The notes: a model not told the origin generated them from the sequence alone. A stretch of DNA of 16,597 nucleotides from an uncultured Porphyromonadaceae bacterium (GCA_938027385.1 CALJBF010000033.1:1-16597), one strand, 5' to 3'; shown: positions 1 to 8,230, counted from the stretch's first letter. Translations and numbers: made by a program.

Positions 1-2476
1 TCACACCCTGCAGGTTGTAGACCTCGGTAGCCATCTGCTCATCAGCGCCGGCGACAATCCCGATAAGGGAAGAATACTCTGAAAGGGGCAGTATAGTGGG
101 AATACTGTTCCATCCCTCGGCCTGCCGGTAAAGCTCGACTGATTCATCGGGCACATACAGCGTGCCCTCGCTTGTCATGGGTGTGGAAGAGAATGCCCAC
201 GACATGATATTCTGCGGTTCCGGATTATAGTTGGCGATAGTCCTCAACTGCATACAGGGCATCCACACATCATTTGACAGATTAGTGACCCCGGCCGGAA
301 TCTCCATGCTCTTTATGGCGGTACCCGACAGAGCATAGCAACCTAACCCTTTGACATTCCCGGGCAGGATTATTCGCGACAGCTGGTCAAGCCCCTCGAA
401 AGCCCAGTCAGGCAACCGGTCGGCAGCCTGACGCTCGTTCACGGCGAAACTGTTTATCTCGACATCCGGGGCATATGTCTCGCGGATGGCAGCGCCGCGA
501 AGATCAAGCGAATACACACCCGGCATGTGCGAACGTATGTACCAGAAGTCAAACGCGTCGAGCGAACCGGTAACCGTCAGCGAGCCTACCGAAACGGCGC
601 GCTCTGCCGGAATCCGTGACTCCAGGCTCTCGCCTGCAGCAAGATGCACCGTCTCGGGGGCGGCATAACCGTGAGCCTCGGCGGTGACGTAATAGTCATC
701 GTCCATGACCTGGAATTTCACGAACGTGCCTTCCGTTCCCGAAACACCCTGTACCTGCCTGTCACCGTAGGCATATCTGCCGTCGACCGTGACTTTGCCG
801 TATCCGGTTCCCGGAGTCTCGAAGGCTATGTAATAGCACGGACTCTTCCCCATGAGGATTCGCTGTTCTGTCACCGGTCCCAGCGGCACGAACCGGTCCA
901 TATAATTTATGGAGGAATGGTTCTCGAAAACCAGCACGCTCAACGCGGGATCCAGGTCATAATGTATGGTGCTGAAACGCGGGGTGTTGCCCCTGGCGGG
1001 AATCGACGCCGGAATATGCGAACAGCCCAGCACTTCACGGAAATCGGTTCCGTCCACGTCACGCTGCTGACGGGCGAAAAGCTGTATGCGGTCGGTCGGC
1101 TCGACAGGTACCGTGAATTTCTGGTCGACCAGCACATTGTCATGCGCCATGGGCAGACTCTGGTAATATTCGTCGTAATCCACCCACTCGTCGGAATAGA
1201 ATGTGCTGAAAGGATTGACCGAAAGCTCTTTCAGCCGACCGTTCTTATCCACAAGACCGCATGCGAGTTCATACCCGCATCCGTTCTGGCTGCGCACTGT
1301 CGGGAACTTCAGGTCGAAAGGCTCACCCTGCCTGACGTCTGTCACACTGATATTCAGGAAATCTGTCTCCTCGAAAAGTGTATACAGGTCATCTTTTGAC
1401 ATATACACCTTTGAATAAAGCGCGCCACTGTGATCAGGCTCGATATTGCGCACCATCCCCGAATTGTAAGCGTAATCGGTAAGCGAGAGGTCGAAGTAGC
1501 CGTTTGACTGCCCCTCCCAGCCCCAGTTTACATGGAACATGCCTGCGGCGTCATAACCATCGACGACGTATGCATGCCCCGGCGTGGCGTGCATGTAGTC
1601 ATCCGTTCCATAACCGCAGTAGATTACGGGCAGCCCGCGGTCTATCTGTCCGCGCAGAATCTCAAGCCATTCATCCCACCCGTAGTCTTTGCCGACCAGA
1701 AACTCACATTCGGGGGAATACGAGAATTTTTCAGTCAGCTCGTGTCCCGCGGTCTGGGTGTAGGCGTTGGTTCCGGTCGCGAAATCGCTGTACTCGCTGC
1801 GCACAGCCTGCCCGGCGGCAAGCATGAGGGTGCCTACGGCCTGTTTCTGTGTAGCTGAAGACTCGCTAGTCAGGGTCATCGGCATGGCCGTGTAGTCAAA
1901 ACTGTATTCATCGAACTTCTGTATATAATCGTGGCCGTCGCGCGACAGAAGTTCCCAGCTGCGACCTCTGGCGGGCCAGCTGTGGTAACGCATCACAATG
2001 GCCATGGCAGTGGCCACACATCCCGTCGGAGCATTCTCCCCGTCAATCAGGGGAGTAAGCGTGTTGTACGGCTGATTCTGCCCCCACTCGGGTGTCTGGA
2101 GCAGACGTCCACCGGCCCGCGGCGCACGGGCAACCGTGACCTCCTGCCTGGCGGCATCAATATGGCCAAGCCATCCGGAGAGCTGCGGCGGCATGTCGGC
2201 CACATCTATTCTCCCAGACAGCGAATAGCCGACGACACGTCCCTCGTCGCGACCGGCCACTATCACGAATCCTTCTGATTCCACGGCATTGAAAATATAA
2301 TAGGGGCGTGCGGCGGTCATCGACTGCGTGGTGGCTGCGGCATCACATTCGCTCAGAAAGGTGGTGCCCAGAAAGCGCGACGCGACCGCCCGGGCATCAG
2401 AACGGCTTACAGCGCCTGCATCTATTTGACAGAAGATGACGGCCAGGAACGGCCAAAGCAGAAACAACTTTTTCAT
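1..2476 (-). CDS. Secreted C10-family (streptopain-like) cysteine protease with BspA-type LRR region, 3' end cut by window
   Basis: The reverse strand reads openly from ATG at 2476 to the window edge, about 825 codons, with no stop, so the C-terminus is missing. Residues 1-22 form a signal peptide (MKK, hydrophobic core, AGA). Residues 24-120 resemble the inhibitory Spi-type propeptide of this family. The catalytic domain follows: WGQNQPYN (131-138), PTGCVATAMA with nucleophile Cys153, YHSWP (164-168), PGHAYVVDGYD with His301, and HVNWGW (315-320), the order seen in peptidase family C10 (streptopain, interpain). About 340-680 is beta-rich and unassigned. About 690-790 matches BspA-type leucine-rich repeats (WAFEGL, LSRIILP, IKSMEIPAGV). 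The last visible residues, VYNLQGV, begin a C-terminal tail like those of two other proteins here. It is probably a surface or exported protease; its substrate is unknown. It starts 32 bp after the EFR1 gene with no clear promoter between, so it may be co-transcribed. Confidence 0.93.
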   Translation of the reverse strand, partial: MKKLFLLWPFLAVIFCQIDAGAVSRSDARAVASRFLGTTFLSECDAAATTQSMTAARPYYIFNAVESEGFVIVAGRDEGRVVGYSLSGRIDVADMPPQLSGWLGHIDAARQEVTVARAPRAGGRLLQTPEWGQNQPYNTLTPLIDGENAPTGCVATAMAIVMRYHSWPARGRSWELLSRDGHDYIQKFDEYSFDYTAMPMTLTSESSATQKQAVGTLMLAAGQAVRSEYSDFATGTNAYTQTAGHELTEKFSYSPECEFLVGKDYGWDEWLEILRGQIDRGLPVIYCGYGTDDYMHATPGHAYVVDGYDAAGMFHVNWGWEGQSNGYFDLSLTDYAYNSGMVRNIEPDHSGALYSKVYMSKDDLYTLFEETDFLNISVTDVRQGEPFDLKFPTVRSQNGCGYELACGLVDKNGRLKELSVNPFSTFYSDEWVDYDEYYQSLPMAHDNVLVDQKFTVPVEPTDRIQLFARQQRDVDGTDFREVLGCSHIPASIPARGNTPRFSTIHYDLDPALSVLVFENHSSINYMDRFVPLGPVTEQRILMGKSPCYYIAFETPGTGYGKVTVDGRYAYGDRQVQGVSGTEGTFVKFQVMDDDYYVTAEAHGYAAPETVHLAAGESLESRIPAERAVSVGSLTVTGSLDAFDFWYIRSHMPGVYSLDLRGAAIRETYAPDVEINSFAVNERQAADRLPDWAFEGLDQLSRIILPGNVKGLGCYALSGTAIKSMEIPAGVTNLSNDVWMPCMQLRTIANYNPEPQNIMSWAFSSTPMTSEGTLYVPDESVELYRQAEGWNSIPTILPLSEYSSLIGIVAGADEQMATEVYNLQGV

Positions 2477-2508
2477 GTATCAATTATTTAAGATTCTGAA
2501 GTCCTGTT

Positions 2509-3276
2509 TTATAGGCCGCGGAATGACTGGCCTTTGGCCGCGGTCTCGCGGCCATACTGCACAGCGTGCGTGGGGCAGATGTGGTAACAGCGCAGGCAGA
2601 GGGCGCAGTCGCGGCCCCAGACGGGATGCCCGTCGGCCATGGTGATGTTGCCTGTGGGGCATGAGCGGGCGCAGAGTCCGCACGAAATGCAGTCGGCGGT
2701 AGTGTGGAACGGCTTTGGCGACATGCAGGTTGCGCAGAACAGCGGGTAGATGACCCAGGTCTTCATCCACGCCCATGAGCCGCGGACGACATCGCTCTCG
2801 GCAAAGCCGGCCAGGATGCGCGAGGCTATCCCGGCCACACGCTCCGGCATAGCCGCCACCTTGGCGTCGGCCACCTCAGGGGTGTCGGTGTCAAATCCGC
2901 TCATGCAGACGTAGGTGTTGGGCATCGTCACGGAGAACGCTCCGCGCGGCGACCATCCGCGGCGCCCCACCAGCTTGCGCCAGCGGTCGTCGGCACGTCC
3001 CACGTCGTCGCCGCAGGTGCACACCAGGAAGTGGGGTGCCTCATGCGCACCCTTTATCTTTGAGCGGCGTATGAACCGGTTCACCACCGGGGGGAGGCCC
3101 CAGCTGTATATCGGGCACACCCACACCACCGGCTCGCCCGCAGGCACTTCAAGCACCGTGCCCGGAGGGTTGGTGAGCAGGTCGCCGCAGAGCATCACGA
3201 CCTCACCGCCGATGTGACGCTGCAGTTCAAGCGCCACGAGGCGCGAGTTGCCGGTTCCGGTAAAGCAGAGTATCAT
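2509..3276 (-). CDS. EFR1-type protein: flavodoxin-like domain plus two [4Fe-4S] ferredoxin motifs
   Basis: 255 aa. The N-terminus MILCFTGTGNS is a flavodoxin-type FMN phosphate loop (TGTGNS, 6-11). A flavodoxin-like core runs to about residue 165, with PIYSWGLPP (55-63) where a second flavin-contacting loop is expected. The C-terminus has two ferredoxin motifs: Cys196, 199, 202, 206 (CxxCxxCxxxCP) and Cys224, 227, 230, 234 (CxxCxxCxxxCP). Cys181 and Cys184 are additional. This architecture is the EFR1 family, thought to be cytoplasmic flavin/iron-sulfur electron carriers; partner and substrate are not known. Its ATG overlaps the stop of the upstream Smr gene as ATGA, a translational-coupling arrangement. 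A GC-rich hairpin lies in its last codons. Family assignment is strong; physiological role is not. Confidence 0.92.
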   Translation of the reverse strand: MILCFTGTGNSRLVALELQRHIGGEVVMLCGDLLTNPPGTVLEVPAGEPVVWVCPIYSWGLPPVVNRFIRRSKIKGAHEAPHFLVCTCGDDVGRADDRWRKLVGRRGWSPRGAFSVTMPNTYVCMSGFDTDTPEVADAKVAAMPERVAGIASRILAGFAESDVVRGSWAWMKTWVIYPLFCATCMSPKPFHTTADCISCGLCARSCPTGNITMADGHPVWGRDCALCLRCYHICPTHAVQYGRETAAKGQSFRGL

Positions 3277-4364
3277 CGTATGGTCACCTGGGTCGCGCCG
3301 TAACCGTATTCGCGGAACGAGGCATCCTGCACGTCATGCCCCTTGTAGCGGTGCGAAAGTTCTTTCATCAGCGCCTGGCGCAACACCCCCTCACCCTTGC
3401 CGTGGATGAAGACGATACGGGTGCCCTTGCGCGAGAGATTCTCGTTCATCACCCGGCGGAAAGTGTCGATCTGGTAATTGAGGATGTCGGCGTTCGAGAG
3501 CCCGGCGGTGGTGTCGAGCAGTGCCGACACATGCAGGTCGACCTCGATAAGGTCGGGACTCTTCTTATGGCTCACGGGACGCGGCTGGCGGCGGATCTGA
3601 CGGTCGGCCTCCTTCTTCTGGCGCATGGCATCCTCTACCGAGGCCGAGCTGATCACCATCGGGCGCTGGGGCACATCGTTTATCACGATGTCGACCGGCA
3701 ACACCTTCTCGTCGAAGTAGCGGTTGTCGCGGAAACAGTGCAGTTTGAAGAACTTTGTGGTGTCGAGATGCGTCTCCACGGCTACCGGAGCCTTCAGGGC
3801 AAACTCCTTGTCGTGCTTGAAAGCCACATACTGCACGGCCACGCGGTCGAGGCGCCCGGCCTGTTCACCTGTAAGCTCCTCAAGGAATAGTTGTATGTTC
3901 GGCTCGATCATGCCGGCGAAACGGGTTGTCCACCCCTGCTCGTCATCGGCACGCGAAAGATAGGTGAAATACATGTAATAGTTCGAGTCGTTGACCAGAT
4001 AGACCTCGAACGTGGTGGTATTGAGATGTTTCGCCTCTACCGGCAGATAGGCCAGCACCAGATTTATGCGGTTGCCTGTCGGGGTCTCGCCGGGGGCGAC
4101 ACCCGACGGCTCGTCGGCCACCTTGGTCTCTACGAACTTGCTGAGTTTCTCGGCCTGTGCCTGCTCTTTGGCGCGGCGCGTACCGCCGAAAGCGTCGGCC
4201 TTGGCATCGTCGCCGGCGGCACGTACCACCACAAGCTCTTTCAGCAGCACCGGGGTCTCGAAACCGTCATCCTCCTCGACATGCGCTATCTGCCCGTCGA
4301 TGCGGACGATGCGGCCCCCACCCGTACTGCTCAGGAATCTCACTGTATCTCCTACTTTTGCCAT
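3273..4364 (-). CDS. DUF2027/Smr-domain protein (KOW-like N-terminus, C-terminal Smr domain)
   Basis: 363 aa, cytoplasmic, no signal peptide or membrane segment. Residues 1-47 (VGDTVRF, GGGRIVRI, ELVVV) form a small KOW-like barrel similar to the region before Smr in MutS2. Residues 50-85 are a charged linker. Residues 98-240 match the DUF2027 beta-sandwich region found in Bacteroidetes. Residues 245-270 are a basic linker, and 272-363 are the Smr domain with EVDLH (274-278), HGKGEGVLR (321-329) and a GATQV ending. Smr domains in MutS2 and related proteins bind or nick branched DNA, or cleave RNA on collided ribosomes. There is no MutS ATPase here, so the role is open. First gene of the minus operon with the EFR1 gene; transcription likely starts from the symmetric promoter shared with queA. 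Confidence 0.92.
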   Translation of the reverse strand: MAKVGDTVRFLSSTGGGRIVRIDGQIAHVEEDDGFETPVLLKELVVVRAAGDDAKADAFGGTRRAKEQAQAEKLSKFVETKVADEPSGVAPGETPTGNRINLVLAYLPVEAKHLNTTTFEVYLVNDSNYYMYFTYLSRADDEQGWTTRFAGMIEPNIQLFLEELTGEQAGRLDRVAVQYVAFKHDKEFALKAPVAVETHLDTTKFFKLHCFRDNRYFDEKVLPVDIVINDVPQRPMVISSASVEDAMRQKKEADRQIRRQPRPVSHKKSPDLIEVDLHVSALLDTTAGLSNADILNYQIDTFRRVMNENLSRKGTRIVFIHGKGEGVLRQALMKELSHRYKGHDVQDASFREYGYGATQVTIR

Positions 4365-4388
4365 AGTCTTCTTATTTTATTTTTGACA

Positions 4389-4425
4389 CAAAATTACTGA
4401 TTTCCGTCTGATTTCAGTAATTTTG
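4389..4425. promoter_or_regulatory. Symmetric divergent promoter: perfect 12-bp inverted repeat with a -7 box in each arm
   Basis: CAAAATTACTGA (4389-4400) and its exact reverse complement TCAGTAATTTTG (4414-4425) flank a 13-bp spacer. Each arm contains TAATTTTG, a full match to the Bacteroidetes -7 consensus TAnnTTTG: 4418-4425 on plus for queA and 4396-4389 on minus for the Smr gene. The centre (4407) is 41 bp from the queA ATG and 43 bp from the Smr ATG. Predicted leaders are about 15-20 nt. Neither side has a clear TTTG -33 box at the usual 19-21 bp spacing. The palindrome could also be an operator. Confidence 0.7.
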
Positions 4426-4447
4426 CAGGCCAAAACATAGCACCACA

Positions 4448-5677
4448 ATGAACGCAACCCCGGAACAGATCGGCCACATACGCATCGAAGATTTCAACTA
4501 TCCGCTGCCCGACGAACGCATAGCCCGCCACCCGCTGGCCGACCGTGCCGCCTGCAAACTGCTTGTGCGCACTGCCGACGGCGCCGTGACCGAGCACCGT
4601 TTCAGCGAACTGCCGGGGCTGCTCCCCGCCGATGCCATGCTTGTCTACAACAACACGCGCGTCATCAACGCCCGTCTGCGGTTCCGCAAGGGAACCGACC
4701 ATACTGGGGCGCTCATCGAGATCTTCTGTCTCGAACCGGTTGAACCCGCCGACTACGCGCAGAATTTCGCCGCCACGGCGATGTGCTCGTGGAAATGTTT
4801 CGTGGGGAACTCCAAACGCTGGAAAGATGGGGCGCTGACTATGCCGCTCACAATCGGCGACGAGGCGCTCACACTAACGGCCACCCGCAAGGGCCGCGAA
4901 GGGAACGCATCGGTAGTGACATTCACATGGGACAACCCCGCCGTGACATTCTCGCAGATCATATCGGCGGCGGGCGAGATACCCATCCCGCCATATCTGA
5001 ACCGCGGAACTGAAGATTCCGATTCAACCGACTACCAGACGGTCTACTCGCACATCGACGGTTCGGTGGCCGCCCCCACGGCCGGACTGCACTTCACTGA
5101 CGAGGTGCTCGACGAGATAAGCCGACGCGGCATCCCGCGCCGCGAGCTCACCCTGCATGTGGGTGCCGGCACGTTCCAGCCCGTCAAGTCAGACGAAATC
5201 GGCGAACATGAGATGCACAGCGAGTTCATAGCGGTGCCCGTGCGGCTCATCCGCGAGCTTGCCGAGACCGACCGGCGCGTCATCGCCGTGGGCACCACTT
5301 CGGTGCGCACTCTCGAAAGCCTCTATCATGCCGGCGCCATGACGGTGCGCGGCACCTGGCAGGGGGAGGTCCCGCAATGGGAACCCTACACACATGCCGG
5401 CGAGGACGTCACCCCCCGACAGGCGCTTACGGCCCTGGCCGACAGTCTTGAGGGCGCCGGTCAGGATACATTCATGGCCCAGACACGCATCATTATCGCG
5501 CCCGGCTACCGCTACCGCATCGTCAGCGGGATGGTGACCAACTTCCATCAGCCGCAGTCGACACTGCTCCTGCTGGTATCGGCCTTCACCGGCGGCGACT
5601 GGCGCCCGATGTATGACTTCGCCCTCGAAAACGGATTCCGTTTCCTCAGCTACGGCGACGCCTCGCTGCTGCTGTGA
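4448..5677 (+). CDS. queA: S-adenosylmethionine:tRNA ribosyltransferase-isomerase QueA
   Basis: 409 aa. QueA transfers and isomerises the ribosyl group of SAM onto the preQ1 base at tRNA position 34 to give epoxyqueuosine, the penultimate queuosine step; it acts in the cytoplasm. Family motifs occur in order: YNNTRVINARL (67-77), GEIPIPPYL (176-184), YQTVY (196-200), APTAGLHFT (209-217), HVGAGTFQPV (237-246), HEMHSE (254-259), TTSVRTLES (283-291), TNFHQPQSTLLLLVSAF (364-380) and the terminal SYGDASLLL. The length exceeds the roughly 356 aa of the E. coli enzyme, mainly through inserts around 85-120 and 185-196. No other queuosine gene lies nearby. ATG at 4448 sits about 22 bp after a -7 box. 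The downstream gene is convergent, so queA is probably monocistronic. Confidence 0.97.
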   Translation: MNATPEQIGHIRIEDFNYPLPDERIARHPLADRAACKLLVRTADGAVTEHRFSELPGLLPADAMLVYNNTRVINARLRFRKGTDHTGALIEIFCLEPVEPADYAQNFAATAMCSWKCFVGNSKRWKDGALTMPLTIGDEALTLTATRKGREGNASVVTFTWDNPAVTFSQIISAAGEIPIPPYLNRGTEDSDSTDYQTVYSHIDGSVAAPTAGLHFTDEVLDEISRRGIPRRELTLHVGAGTFQPVKSDEIGEHEMHSEFIAVPVRLIRELAETDRRVIAVGTTSVRTLESLYHAGAMTVRGTWQGEVPQWEPYTHAGEDVTPRQALTALADSLEGAGQDTFMAQTRIIIAPGYRYRIVSGMVTNFHQPQSTLLLLVSAFTGGDWRPMYDFALENGFRFLSYGDASLLL

Positions 5678-5800
5678 CCAAAACCAGATTCAATTTCGCG
5701 AACCGCATTTCCCCTGCAACGCCTCGCAAAGAAAAACGAGAAAAACAAGTATTCCGAGTATCATAATCGTAAAAGTTTAAAGTTGTCAGTGTTGTCATGA

Positions 5801-5829
5801 GGTTCATACCGCCTGTGACAGCATGAACC
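5801..5829 (-). terminator. Possible hairpin over the stop codon of the 92-aa gene
   Basis: GGTTCAT (5801-5807) pairs perfectly with ATGAACC (5823-5829) across a 15-nt loop. The TGA stop (minus, 5806-5804) is inside the stem. No clean T-run follows on the minus strand, so terminator function is uncertain. The rest of the 126-bp queA/92-aa convergent gap is A-rich (5725-5780) and shows no other convincing hairpin. Confidence 0.3.
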
Positions 5830-6082
5830 GGCGTGGGCCTGCCACACGGAGAACACGTTTAGAGGTGGTGCCTTGCGTGCGGTTGCGCAGATTTACCGTG
5901 ATTATTCCTGAAAAACCGGCAAGCTCGCGCGTGAGTGCCATCAACAGGTCGTTCACCGACCGTATGCCGGTGAAAGCGGCGTTATAAATGGTGCGTCCAA
6001 GTTGCATGGCGGTTGCAAAAATCTCGTCGCCCGCGTTCACGGTAAAATCATTCCGGGTAATGTTGAAATCAAGTGTTGTCAT
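5804..6082 (-). CDS. Unrecognised small protein, 92 aa
   Basis: A short isolated gene starting MTTLDFNITRNDFTVNAG. I do not recognise the family. It has no signal peptide, membrane helix or cysteine. Residues 20-55 (IFATAMQLGRTIYNAAFTG, then VNDLLMALTRELAGFSG) look like two amphipathic helices, 60-80 (IITVNLRNRTQG, KRVLRVAG) look like strand-turn-strand, and the C-terminus is basic (RRFML). Support for it being real: the predicted fold is coherent, a full -7 box TAATTTTG lies at 6116-6109 on the correct strand about 27 bp before the ATG, a hairpin follows the coding region, and no competing frame is better. It is monocistronic, convergent with queA, and separated from the upstream gene by a terminator-like hairpin. 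It could be a small cytoplasmic nucleic-acid- or protein-binding factor, but that is a guess. Confidence 0.72.
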   Translation of the reverse strand: MTTLDFNITRNDFTVNAGDEIFATAMQLGRTIYNAAFTGIRSVNDLLMALTRELAGFSGIITVNLRNRTQGTTSKRVLRVAGPRRFMLSQAV

Positions 6083-6108
6083 ATAATATAACTTTTTTAT
6101 TCACACTG

Positions 6109-6116
6109 CAAAATTA
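6109..6116 (-). promoter_or_regulatory. -7 box for the 92-aa gene
   Basis: On the minus strand 6116-6109 reads TAATTTTG, an exact TAnnTTTG match, 26 bp before the ATG at 6082. No well-spaced -33 TTTG was seen; the nearest TTG is only about 16 bp upstream. The region between box and ATG is AT-rich, with a run of T on the plus strand. Confidence 0.55.
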
Positions 6117-6170
6117 CCCGCTACATGAGCAACAATATTGCCCATCAGCTTTAAACAACCTTAAATCTGT

Positions 6171-6213
6171 AAAAAAACGAACCCCCGCAGAGGCTGTCAC
6201 AGTCGCTGCGGGG
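6171..6213 (-). terminator. Intrinsic terminator-like hairpin downstream of the 632-aa secreted protein gene
   Basis: CCCCGCAG (6183-6190) and CTGCGGGG (6206-6213) form a perfect 8-bp stem with a 15-nt loop. Read on the minus strand, the stem is followed after about 5 nt by seven T residues (plus-strand A at 6171-6177). It lies 130 bp past the stop at 6344 and just before the 92-aa gene promoter, so it would insulate the two units. The rest of the 6083-6343 gap shows only an AT-rich hairpin (6239-6256). Confidence 0.6.
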
Positions 6214-6343
6214 ATTCTCACATAATTGTCACAATGCTATATTCTTTTTTGAATATCCATCTTGACAGGACTACTATATCTATCAATAAGTATCTGTATG
6301 CATCAAATCATTGCCGGTATATTTGAGGAAGAGGGGCGCCGGG

Positions 6344-8230
6344 TCATTTCACGCGGAATTTCTTCCCTGCCGATACATATATGCCGGGCACCAGGCGGTC
6401 GCGGTCGACGCGGATACCCTGCAGGTTGTAGACGGGCGCGTCTGCGGCGTCATCGACCACGATGCCTGCAAGGGCGGTCTTGCGGCTTACCTTGACCACG
6501 GTGCTGTCAGCAGCGAGGCTGAACACATGCGCACCTTCGGCATCGGGTTCCGACACGGCGTCATTCACGAGAACCTCATACTCGTCGGCAGGAAGGTTGA
6601 CCTTCACGGCCACCTCGTCACCCTTGAAGAGGTCAAGCGTCTCGGCGAAATCAGCCACCGGCACAACCTTGTTGTGCATGGCCTCGACCCCGACACCATC
6701 CTCGATGTCAAACGACAAGGTTGCGGCGGTAGGAAGCCCATCCACATATACATGCACCACGTCGTTGCCGGTGTAATACACCGAGTAGCTTGTCGACCAT
6801 TCCGACTGTTTCTCTACGGCAAGGTGGTTGTGGTAGACATTGGTCACGGGGCCTGCGGGTTCATTGATATATCCGCTGATTGATGCCGGCGACCCAGCCA
6901 ATGACACATCATACACATTGTAACCCGTCTGGGGCTCGGGGAACACGTTGGCACCGTCGAAAGCGTTCATCGAGCCGAAATAGCTCAGAGCCTCGGCATT
7001 GTCGATGAACAGCGCGGTCTTGTGGTCATAGAGCACCTCGGCAAGGGTGACCTGTATGTCGCAGGCGCCGTTGTAGCATGTATATGAGAAGTTGTTCTTG
7101 GAGAACGACAGGTTCTCGTCGGCGGGGTCTATTGTCACGTTCTCGATATAATAACCCTGCTCGGGCATCACGGTGAGCTGGTTGTCGTAGGGCTCCTGCA
7201 TGGGGATGGTGAACACTCCGTCGGTGCCCTCCATCAGTGTGCCGTATGAGCTGCCCTTGTAGACACGCGCCTTGTCGGGGAAGTTCACATGCACTGTGGC
7301 GTTGAACGGCTCGTAGCGGCGCACGGTAAAGCTGTGGGTCGCATCGTCAGAGGCGGTGAAACTGTATGAGTAGATGGCGCCGGGGTTATCGACACCGTTC
7401 ACCTGCATGCCGATGATCTTATAGTTCTGGGTGTCATACGAATATTCTACAGGTGTGCCGGCCTTCACGGTGTAGCTCCCCGAGCTGATGTCGACGGGCT
7501 GGAGGGGATTGCCGGCCCGTACGGTGAGGAACCCGAACTCGCCGGTCGACGACTCAAGCGTGTATGTGACATCCTTGTCGGGGAAAGCCACCTGTATGTC
7601 TATCACGGCGCCGTCGGCGGGTGTCACGCGCCAAGTGCCGTACATCTCCTCTACGGTTCCCTCTGAGACGGTGATTTTGTAGATTTTCTTCTGATAGTCC
7701 TTTGTACCGAACTGGAGGGGCAGCTCGTCGGCAGGATCGTATCTTACAACGGTCGAAGGCTCGGTGAATGTGACGAAACCATTGATCTGATAACGCATCA
7801 TCTGTATGGCCTCCGGCTCGTCGATATTTACCGTCACGCTGGCGGTGCGGCTCTCGGCCTCGGGCTTGGTGACGATGACGAAGGTCTCGCCCTCGATATT
7901 GTCATATGAGCTGACAGTAATCGAAGTGCTGGTCTTGCTGCTGATGTAGTTGGCGGCGCCGGTCGACTGACGCACGCAGCTTGTGATGAAGAAACCGTCG
8001 ACAGCGGTGATCTGAACGGTGTGGTAATTGTTGTCTATCGACAGTGTGTTCTGACCGCTCACAAGCTGAATCGGGTTCTCCTGGGTGGTGTAGGTATCAT
8101 TATCGTACCAGGTTTCTACGGCTGTGACATGCGAGGCATCGTCAATGTCGATGTAGAACGTGACCGGATCGGCATACGAAACCGCTGAACCGGTCAGGAT
8201 CAGTGACAGGAAAAGTAGAATTTTCTTCAT
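6344..8230 (-). CDS. Secreted multi-domain beta-rich protein with C-terminal YNLQG...PGIY tail
   Basis: 628 aa from ATG 8230; an in-frame ATG at 8242 would add MSSF. I prefer 8230 because it gives a compact signal peptide, MKKILLFLSLILTGSAVSYA, with cleavage before DPVTF. The rest has no recognised catalytic motif. It is built of consecutive roughly 80-100 residue beta-rich units with recurring strand patterns (FYIDIDD, SVTVNIDEP, DIQVAFPDK, TVHVNFPDK, DIQVTLAEV), suggesting tandem immunoglobulin-like modules. A cysteine pair lies in YTCYNGAC. The C-terminus, VYNLQGIRV followed by PGIYVSAGKKFRVK, resembles type-A sorting tails (T9SS-like) common on Bacteroidales exported proteins. It is divergent from another tail-bearing secreted protein. 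Likely periplasmic or surface; ligand unknown. Confidence 0.88.
   Translation of the reverse strand: MKKILLFLSLILTGSAVSYADPVTFYIDIDDASHVTAVETWYDNDTYTTQENPIQLVSGQNTLSIDNNYHTVQITAVDGFFITSCVRQSTGAANYISSKTSTSITVSSYDNIEGETFVIVTKPEAESRTASVTVNIDEPEAIQMMRYQINGFVTFTEPSTVVRYDPADELPLQFGTKDYQKKIYKITVSEGTVEEMYGTWRVTPADGAVIDIQVAFPDKDVTYTLESSTGEFGFLTVRAGNPLQPVDISSGSYTVKAGTPVEYSYDTQNYKIIGMQVNGVDNPGAIYSYSFTASDDATHSFTVRRYEPFNATVHVNFPDKARVYKGSSYGTLMEGTDGVFTIPMQEPYDNQLTVMPEQGYYIENVTIDPADENLSFSKNNFSYTCYNGACDIQVTLAEVLYDHKTALFIDNAEALSYFGSMNAFDGANVFPEPQTGYNVYDVSLAGSPASISGYINEPAGPVTNVYHNHLAVEKQSEWSTSYSVYYTGNDVVHVYVDGLPTAATLSFDIEDGVGVEAMHNKVVPVADFAETLDLFKGDEVAVKVNLPADEYEVLVNDAVSEPDAEGAHVFSLAADSTVVKVSRKTALAGIVVDDAADAPVYNLQGIRVDRDRLVPGIYVSAGKKFRVK

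Noticed and set aside
644..1399. 251-aa open frame on the plus strand
   Set aside because: Antisense to the C10 protease, whose catalytic motifs, signal peptide and long frame are clear; no recognisable protein features.
3336..3890. 184-aa open frame on the plus strand
   Set aside because: Antisense to the DUF2027/Smr gene with its conserved motifs; His/Leu/Val-rich composition typical of an antisense shadow.
6260..6290. TTGACA sequence as a sigma70 -35 box
   Set aside because: Bacteroidetes primary promoters use TTTG/TAnnTTTG elements; no well-spaced -7 box follows and no plus-strand gene is downstream.
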